DNA from: Eubacterium sp. AM49-13BH
GTDB lineage: Bacteria; Bacillota; Clostridia; Lachnospirales; Lachnospiraceae
Reading direction: 5' to 3'
Length of the DNA: 19,527 nucleotides
Assembly (NCBI RefSeq): GCF_003464165.1
Contig: NZ_QSEK01000041.1
Coordinates: 1-19,527, forward strand
Below the pieces are notes generated by a model. The model made no database searches and was not told the DNA's origin. It was given only the letters and a program-made list of their open reading frames with translations. Both the position numbers and the translations under genes were made by a program. Shown here in pieces: positions 14,614-19,527 of this stretch (the stretch's first letter is position 1; the number at the start of each line of letters is the position of its first letter).

Positions 14614-15318
14614 GTGACGGATTCCGGGGTTGCCGGTGGACAGTCTGACAGAGAAGTCAGGCTGACTGCAAAGCAGGCTTCCAGAACAGTGTCTGACGAG
14701 TGGATTGGAACAGACGAGGTAGACAGAATATTGAATGAAACATATTTTTCTAACAGCAGGGGCGATAACGAAAGAAGAAAGTTATCGAAAAGGAAAGCTG
14801 ACTCGGCAGTCGGAAGATATGTTACAGGAGGTAATGCCAATGTTAAGAATCCTCCTAAAGCACCTGAATATAATCCGGCTAAGAAGAGCTTTCTTCTTGT
14901 TGATGGATATAATATAATACATGCATTTAAGGAGCTGTCAGAACTTGCACAGGTCAATCTTGACAGTGCGAGAGGCAGGCTGCTTGATATACTGTGTAAT
15001 TATCAGGCCATGAAGGGCTGTGAGCTTATTGCGGTATTTGATGCATACAGGGTTCCCGGACATGATGAGGAGTTTATAGATTTCCATAATATTCATGTTG
15101 TATTTACGAAGACGGCGGAAACTGCTGACCATTACATTGAAAAATTTGCACATGAGAATGGAAAGAAATATAACGTGACGGTGGCGACCTCAGACGGGGT
15201 GGAGCAGGTAATCATAAGAGGGCAGGGATGTCTGCTTATATCTGCCAGAGAGTTTGAGAAAGAGATAGCTGCAATGGAGGAACACCTCCGTGAAAACTAC
15301 CTTAATAAGACATATTGA
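14614..15318 (+). pseudogene. NYN (YacP-like) RNase domain, 5'-truncated C-terminal part of a larger protein
   Basis: The frame (GTG at 14614, no ATG and no ribosome site) encodes a linker of about 90 residues and then a complete NYN/PIN-like domain. The domain has acidic residues in LLVDGYNIIHAF (Asp97), VFDAYRVPG, TADHYIEKFA and ATSDGVEQ, and ends LLISAREFEKEI. Related clostridial domains occur both alone (YacP/Rae1, a ribosome-associated endoribonuclease) and as the C-terminus of TetM/EF-G-like GTPases. The linker VSDEWIGTDEVDRILNETYF looks like that of the fused form, so I infer a lost GTPase part. The upstream bases belong instead to a reverse-strand gene tail. The assignment to the fused family is from memory of the family, not a search. 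Confidence 0.65.
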
Positions 15319-15349
15319 TAACATTAATTAAAAAATGAGGTGACATACG

Positions 15350-16780
15350 ATGAGTACATTATGGGTTGTTGGTGATTCAACATTAAGTTCTTTTGATGAC
15401 AAATACTATTATCCAAGATACGGATATGGCACTAAGCTTGGTTGTTATCTTAACAGCAAGGTGCAGGTTAATAATCTTGCACTTTCAGGAAGAAGCAGTT
15501 TAAGCTTCACTAAGGAAGAGAAGTATAAGAAGCTTATTGCGGGCATGAAAGCAGGGGATTTTCTTATAATAGGATTTGGACATAATGATGAGAAAACAGA
15601 GGCAGGAAGATATACAAGCCCGATAGGCGGCAGGGATAAGAAAGGCACATTTGCAGCATCATTATATGATAATTATATTAAGCCGGCACTTGATGTTTCA
15701 TGTACACCAATACTGTGTACGCCTATTGTAAGAAGAACTGCAACAGGAGAGTGGACAAAGCAGGAGCTTCACATAACTGATGACGCTGCACAGTTTAAGG
15801 GAGGGGATTATTCACAGGCAGTCCGTGACCTTGCAAGAGACCTTGGAATCGTCTGTGTTGATATGACCGAAAAGACAAAGGCTTTATATGATAAGTTAGG
15901 ACCAGAAGAGACAATTTATCTTCACGCATGGCCATCTAATAAAGAAGTAAGTGTTGATAATACGCACACTAACATATGGGGAGGCAGGGTGAATGCTTTT
16001 CTTGTGATGCAGGAGCTTGAAAAGGCTGGAATATCAGGGCTTTCAGAGAATATAGTTAATATTAGGGCAGACGAACCGCTTCCTGATAAGAACAGATATC
16101 TTGAAAAAAATGCTTCATACAAGCCGGTAGTGTTCAGCGATGAGCTTGCTGACAGTAAGAACTTTAAAGATGCATATGGATTCAAAGGCACAGTATTCGG
16201 TGATGTTACAACTCTGCCAACGGAATCTGATAATTATATACTTGAAGAAGTTCCAGGGGGAATACACATCGCGGTTAAGAATAATGATGGCAAGATATCT
16301 GCTGTTACAGACGGAATTGCAATGTACTATAAGAAGATTCCTGTAAATGCGAACTTTACCCTTAAGGCTAAGATGACAATTAATGATTATTTCTATAACA
16401 ATCAGGTGTCATTTGGGCTTATGGTAAGAGATGACATGTATATTGATAAGAAAATGCCAGATGTACTTGGCGATTATGTAGCGGCAGCACCACTTAATCT
16501 TACTTATAAAGACCAGGCATGGAGCTGTTTTGCAAGAAAGAACAGTGAACTTATGCAGGGAAGCGTGACAGGAAGAGAACTTAAGCCGGGGGATACAGTA
16601 GAAGTATGTATAAAGTCTAATCCGGACGGATATGCAGTAAAATTAGGCGATGAGGAGTTCTTAACAGGCGGATTTGATTTTAAGCTGACAGCCGTAGACC
16701 ATAAGCATGTATACGCAGGATTCTTCGTTTCGAGAAATGCGGATGTTACATTTACGGATATAGAATATACAGAGAATTAA
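15350..16780 (+). CDS. SGNH/GDSL rhamnogalacturonan acetylesterase with C-terminal beta-sandwich
   Basis: This 476-residue two-domain protein begins with an SGNH esterase (about residues 1-230): VVGDSTLSSF (Ser10), the ALSGRSSLSF Gly block, GFGHNDEK (Asn79) and VDNTHTNIWG (Asp203, His206). All catalytic residues are present. The second half (about 260-476) is a beta-rich domain with ANFTLKAKMTINDYFYNNQVSFGLMVRDD and a closing HVYAGFFVSRNADVTFTDIEY. This resembles concanavalin-like, carbohydrate-recognising sandwiches (DUF1349-like). No signal peptide is seen. It probably deacetylates rhamnogalacturonan pieces inside the cell. ATGAGGTG stands upstream of the ATG. It differs from the esterase at 3869-4822, which lacks the second domain. 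Confidence 0.85.
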   Translation: MSTLWVVGDSTLSSFDDKYYYPRYGYGTKLGCYLNSKVQVNNLALSGRSSLSFTKEEKYKKLIAGMKAGDFLIIGFGHNDEKTEAGRYTSPIGGRDKKGTFAASLYDNYIKPALDVSCTPILCTPIVRRTATGEWTKQELHITDDAAQFKGGDYSQAVRDLARDLGIVCVDMTEKTKALYDKLGPEETIYLHAWPSNKEVSVDNTHTNIWGGRVNAFLVMQELEKAGISGLSENIVNIRADEPLPDKNRYLEKNASYKPVVFSDELADSKNFKDAYGFKGTVFGDVTTLPTESDNYILEEVPGGIHIAVKNNDGKISAVTDGIAMYYKKIPVNANFTLKAKMTINDYFYNNQVSFGLMVRDDMYIDKKMPDVLGDYVAAAPLNLTYKDQAWSCFARKNSELMQGSVTGRELKPGDTVEVCIKSNPDGYAVKLGDEEFLTGGFDFKLTAVDHKHVYAGFFVSRNADVTFTDIEYTEN

Positions 16781-16884
16781 TACAATTTTTATATATGATT
16801 GTATTTAATTTTACATAGGAAAATGTTACAATTACATCAGAAATATCGTGAAAAAATAGCGTTGACGCGGAAATGAGGCATATT

Positions 16885-18498
16885 ATGAAACTAACATTTT
16901 TAGGCGCGGATCATGAGGTAACAGGAAGCTGTCATTTCTTACAGGCGGCAGGTCTTAATATTCTTGTAGACTGCGGTATGGAACAGGGCAATGATGTATA
17001 TGAAAACCAGGAACTTCCTATTGCAGCATCTGATGTGGATTGCATATTGCTGACGCATGCACACATTGACCATTCAGGTCTTATTCCTCTTATGTATGTG
17101 AATGGATTCAGGGGACAGGTGTATTCAACATCAGCTACGGCACAGCTTTGCGAGATAATGTTAAGAGACAGCGCACATATTCAGATGTTTGAAGCTGAAT
17201 GGAGAAACCGGAAGGCTGCCAGATCAGGAGGAAAACTCAAGGAATTTGTTCCACTGTATGATATGGATGCAGCAGTTAATGTCTGCAAGCAGTTCGTAGG
17301 CTGTGAGTATGACAGGGTATATGATATTGCAGAAGGAATTAAGATTAGATTCACAGATGTTGGACATCTTCTTGGTTCAGCGAGTATCGAGGTATGGGCA
17401 ACAGAGAAGACAGAGAATGGTGATGTAACAGAGAAGATTGTGTTTTCGGGTGATATAGGTAATATTAACAAGCCGATAATTAAAGACCCGAAGCATGTCA
17501 GGGATGCCGACTATGTAGTTATGGAGTCAACTTATGGTAACAGAAGCCACGGAGGAACTCCTAATTATGTGGAAGATTTAACTGATATATTTAAGAGAAC
17601 ATTTGAAAGAGGTGGTAATGTTGTTATTCCGTCCTTTGCAGTAGGAAGAACTCAGGAACTGCTTTATATTATAAGAAAGATTAAAGAAGATAATCTCGTT
17701 GGCAGAGATTTTGATGTATATATGGATAGTCCACTTGCTATTGAAGCGACGAACATATTTATTAAGAATGTGGAGAGCTGCTTTGATGATGAAGCAGTCG
17801 AGCTTGTAAGAAAAGGAATTAATCCGCTTACATTCCCGGGACTTAAGTATGCAACTACAGGTGATGAATCAAAGCAGATTAATTTTGATCCTAATCCTAA
17901 GGTTATTATTTCTTCATCAGGTATGTGTGAAGCAGGAAGAATAAGACATCATCTCAAGCATAATTTATGGAGACCAGAGTGTACGATTGTATTTGTTGGT
18001 TATCAGGCTGTTGGAACAACAGGCCGTATAATAGTTGATGGCGCAGAGGAAATTAAGCTTTTCGGTGAACCGATACAGATAAAGGCTGAGATTGTACAGC
18101 TTCAGGGTTCGAGTGGCCATGCTGATAAGGATGGGCTTCTTTGTTGGATTAATGCATTTGACAGAAAGCCTAAAAAGGTGTTTGTTGTGCATGGCGAAGA
18201 CAGTGTGTGTGACGAGTTTACGGAGTGCCTTAAAGAAGAATACGGTTATGATGCCATGGCACCATATACAGGCGGAAGTTATGACCTTATTGCAGACAGA
18301 GTTATCTCTGAAGGTGTTAAGGAAAGAAAGACTAGAAGAACGACGAGTACACAGCGTGGTAAAACTGTATTTGACAGACTTGTTGCAGCTGGAAAGCGCC
18401 TCATGACAGTTATTACACACAATGAGGGTGGTACGAATAAAGATCTGGCTAAGTTTACAGATCAGATTAATGCATTATGTGATAAATGGGACAGGTGA
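16885..18498 (+). CDS. Beta-CASP metallo-beta-lactamase RNase
   Basis: This 537-residue protein is of the beta-CASP family, which contains zinc-dependent RNA endo- and exonucleases related to CPSF73/Ysh1. Metal motifs visible are HAHIDH at residues 58-63, GHLLGSASIEV and FSGDIGN. The beta-CASP insert shows ESTYGNRSH, PSFAVGRTQELLYII and SSSGMCEAGRIRHHL, followed by the last histidine in HGSSGHADK-type context (QGSSGHADKDG) and VVHGEDSVC. It likely trims or cuts RNA in the cytoplasm; its target is unknown. The start is taken at 16885 (MKLTFLGADHEVTGS) because GAGG is 6 bases upstream. A longer frame from 16873 contains that ribosome site. The lipid kinase follows after 5 bases. Confidence 0.9.
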   Translation: MKLTFLGADHEVTGSCHFLQAAGLNILVDCGMEQGNDVYENQELPIAASDVDCILLTHAHIDHSGLIPLMYVNGFRGQVYSTSATAQLCEIMLRDSAHIQMFEAEWRNRKAARSGGKLKEFVPLYDMDAAVNVCKQFVGCEYDRVYDIAEGIKIRFTDVGHLLGSASIEVWATEKTENGDVTEKIVFSGDIGNINKPIIKDPKHVRDADYVVMESTYGNRSHGGTPNYVEDLTDIFKRTFERGGNVVIPSFAVGRTQELLYIIRKIKEDNLVGRDFDVYMDSPLAIEATNIFIKNVESCFDDEAVELVRKGINPLTFPGLKYATTGDESKQINFDPNPKVIISSSGMCEAGRIRHHLKHNLWRPECTIVFVGYQAVGTTGRIIVDGAEEIKLFGEPIQIKAEIVQLQGSSGHADKDGLLCWINAFDRKPKKVFVVHGEDSVCDEFTECLKEEYGYDAMAPYTGGSYDLIADRVISEGVKERKTRRTTSTQRGKTVFDRLVAAGKRLMTVITHNEGGTNKDLAKFTDQINALCDKWDR

Positions 18499-18503
18499 TT
18501 ATG

Positions 18504-19412
18504 ATGAAGATGCTGTTTGTTTTTAATCCAAACTCAGGAAAAGCTCAGATTAAGAATCAGCTGATGAAGATAATACAGGTGTTTTCTAAGGCTGGATATG
18601 AGATTACTGTATATCCGACCAAGGCATCGCTTGATGGCTATCAGCACATTTTAGATAGTGAAGGCAGTTATGATGTTATAACATGTAGTGGTGGAGATGG
18701 TACTCTGAATGAAACGGTAGCTGCTGTTCTTAAGTATAAAGGAGAGAAGCCGCCGATAGGGTATATTCCTAGTGGAACAACGAATGATTTTGCTGCAAGT
18801 CTGGGAATTCCAAGAAATATGGTGAAGGCTGCTGTTAATATAGCAAAGGGTAAACGTTTTCCTTGTGATGTAGGAATGGTAAATGGAGAGCGCTCATTTA
18901 ATTATGTTGCTGCATTTGGGGCGTTTACAAGGGTTTCTTATGGAACTCCACAGAATCTTAAGAATGTACTGGGACATCAGGCTTATGTAATTGAAGCGGT
19001 CAGAAGCTTATCAACGATTAAACCACAGTATATGCGTGTATATTCTGAGGAGATGAATGTTGAGGGGAATTTTGTATATGGAATGATAAGTAATACAGAT
19101 TCGGTTGGAGGAATAAAGAATCTTACAGGCAATGATGTTAATCTGCAGGATGGATTATTTGAAGTTACCCTGATAAGAGAGCTTAATAATCCTATAGCAG
19201 TCCAGTCGCTTATTAATGCTTTTATAACTAAAGACCTTAGTAAATGTGACTGGGTATGCACATGGAAGACCAGCTCTGTAAGGTTCGAATCACCACAGCC
19301 TGTATCATGGACACTTGATGGTGAATATGGTGGAGAACATACAGAAATAAAGTTTTCAGTTAAGGAGAAAGCGGTTGATTTCCTGATAGGAGGAGTACCT
19401 GCTAATAACTAA
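18504..19412 (+). CDS. Diacylglycerol kinase family lipid kinase (YegS/BmrU type)
   Basis: This 302-residue lipid kinase is of the DAGK catalytic family. It probably phosphorylates diacylglycerol or a related lipid at the membrane and so recycles it into phospholipid synthesis; the exact lipid is not fixed by sequence. Motifs are FNPNSGKAQ (residues 7-15), SGGDGTLNE (62-70) with the nucleotide-binding GGDGT, and IGYIPSGTTNDFAASLGIP. NYVAAFGAFTRVSYGTPQ follows, and the C-terminal SWTLDGEYGG carries the catalytic acid region. Of three nearby ATGs (18486, 18501, 18504) the last has AGGTG 6 bases upstream. It is cotranscribed with the beta-CASP gene and closed by a terminator. Confidence 0.88.
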   Translation: MKMLFVFNPNSGKAQIKNQLMKIIQVFSKAGYEITVYPTKASLDGYQHILDSEGSYDVITCSGGDGTLNETVAAVLKYKGEKPPIGYIPSGTTNDFAASLGIPRNMVKAAVNIAKGKRFPCDVGMVNGERSFNYVAAFGAFTRVSYGTPQNLKNVLGHQAYVIEAVRSLSTIKPQYMRVYSEEMNVEGNFVYGMISNTDSVGGIKNLTGNDVNLQDGLFEVTLIRELNNPIAVQSLINAFITKDLSKCDWVCTWKTSSVRFESPQPVSWTLDGEYGGEHTEIKFSVKEKAVDFLIGGVPANN

Positions 19413-19432
19413 TAGATAATTATTAATAATAT

Positions 19433-19486
19433 AAAGTGATAAAACCTTGCAAATTAGTATGTTTGGTTTTGTCACTTTATTTTTTT
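19433..19486 (+). terminator. Intrinsic terminator after the lipid kinase gene
   Basis: aaagtgataaaacc pairs with ggttttgtcacttt through 14 pairs, one of them G-U, with an 18-base loop. Seven T follow at 19480-19486. The remaining 41 bases to the window end show no supportable gene. Confidence 0.85.
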
Positions 19487-19527
19487 ACTAATTTTACGCC
19501 GACAGGTAAAAATCAGACACAATTTAA

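Noticed and set aside
19471..19527. Reverse-strand open frame reaching the window edge, ending at the terminator
   Set aside because: Only about 17 codons are visible (ending RRKISKKIK) and they overlap the terminator stem. Not enough to call a gene.

Overview
The window looks like chromosomal DNA of a low-GC, pectin-using gut Firmicute of the Lachnospiraceae, most like Lachnospira (Eubacterium) eligens. This rests on gene content and AT-rich codon use: a GH28 polygalacturonase, two rhamnogalacturonan-acetylesterase-type SGNH esterases, a T-box-controlled aspS beside gatCAB, and clostridial-type NYN and beta-CASP proteins. The species name is inference; no marker gene is present.

Layout. 1-496: 3' end of an IS3-family insertion sequence with its right inverted repeat. 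640-3863: a forward run of lrgA-lrgB (holin-like pair), a cytidylate-kinase-like protein, a FadR-type GntR regulator and a HAD phosphatase. 3869-4921 (reverse): an SGNH acetylesterase whose promoter overlaps a CcpA/LacI-like operator. 4979-7121: promoter, T-box leader with terminator, and aspS. 7122-7648: a 527-bp gene-free gap filled with palindromic DNA. 7649-10868: gatC, gatA (single-base frameshift) and gatB. 10901-12276: a GH28 polygalacturonase (single-base frameshift), closed by a bidirectional terminator. 12329-13201 (reverse): an Rpn-family nuclease; a fragment of a second copy of its 3' end lies at about 13434-13488. 13508-14202 (reverse): an unknown membrane-anchored protein, also frameshifted. 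14464-15318: two 5'-truncated genes joined back to back, a reverse-strand PilZ-like tail and a forward NYN-domain tail. 15350-16780: a second SGNH esterase with a C-terminal beta-sandwich. 16885-18498: a beta-CASP metallo-beta-lactamase RNase. 18504-19412: a diacylglycerol-kinase-family lipid kinase, followed by a terminator.

How the genes work together. AspRS with GatCAB suggests tRNA-dependent amidation: AspRS carries the His that marks non-discriminating enzymes, so Asn-tRNA may be made through Asp-tRNA(Asn). The polygalacturonase and both esterases lack signal peptides, so they probably finish imported pectin oligomers in the cytoplasm. The three frameshifts all fit loss of one base in a short homopolymer, which points to consensus errors more than to real pseudogenes.

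The best candidate for something undescribed is the aspS-gatC gap. It holds two copies, in opposite orientation, of a roughly 175-bp element. The copies share two conserved blocks, but their long flanking stems are unrelated in sequence while each stem is self-complementary. The outer stem of the first copy is an inverted copy of the 3' end of aspS itself.
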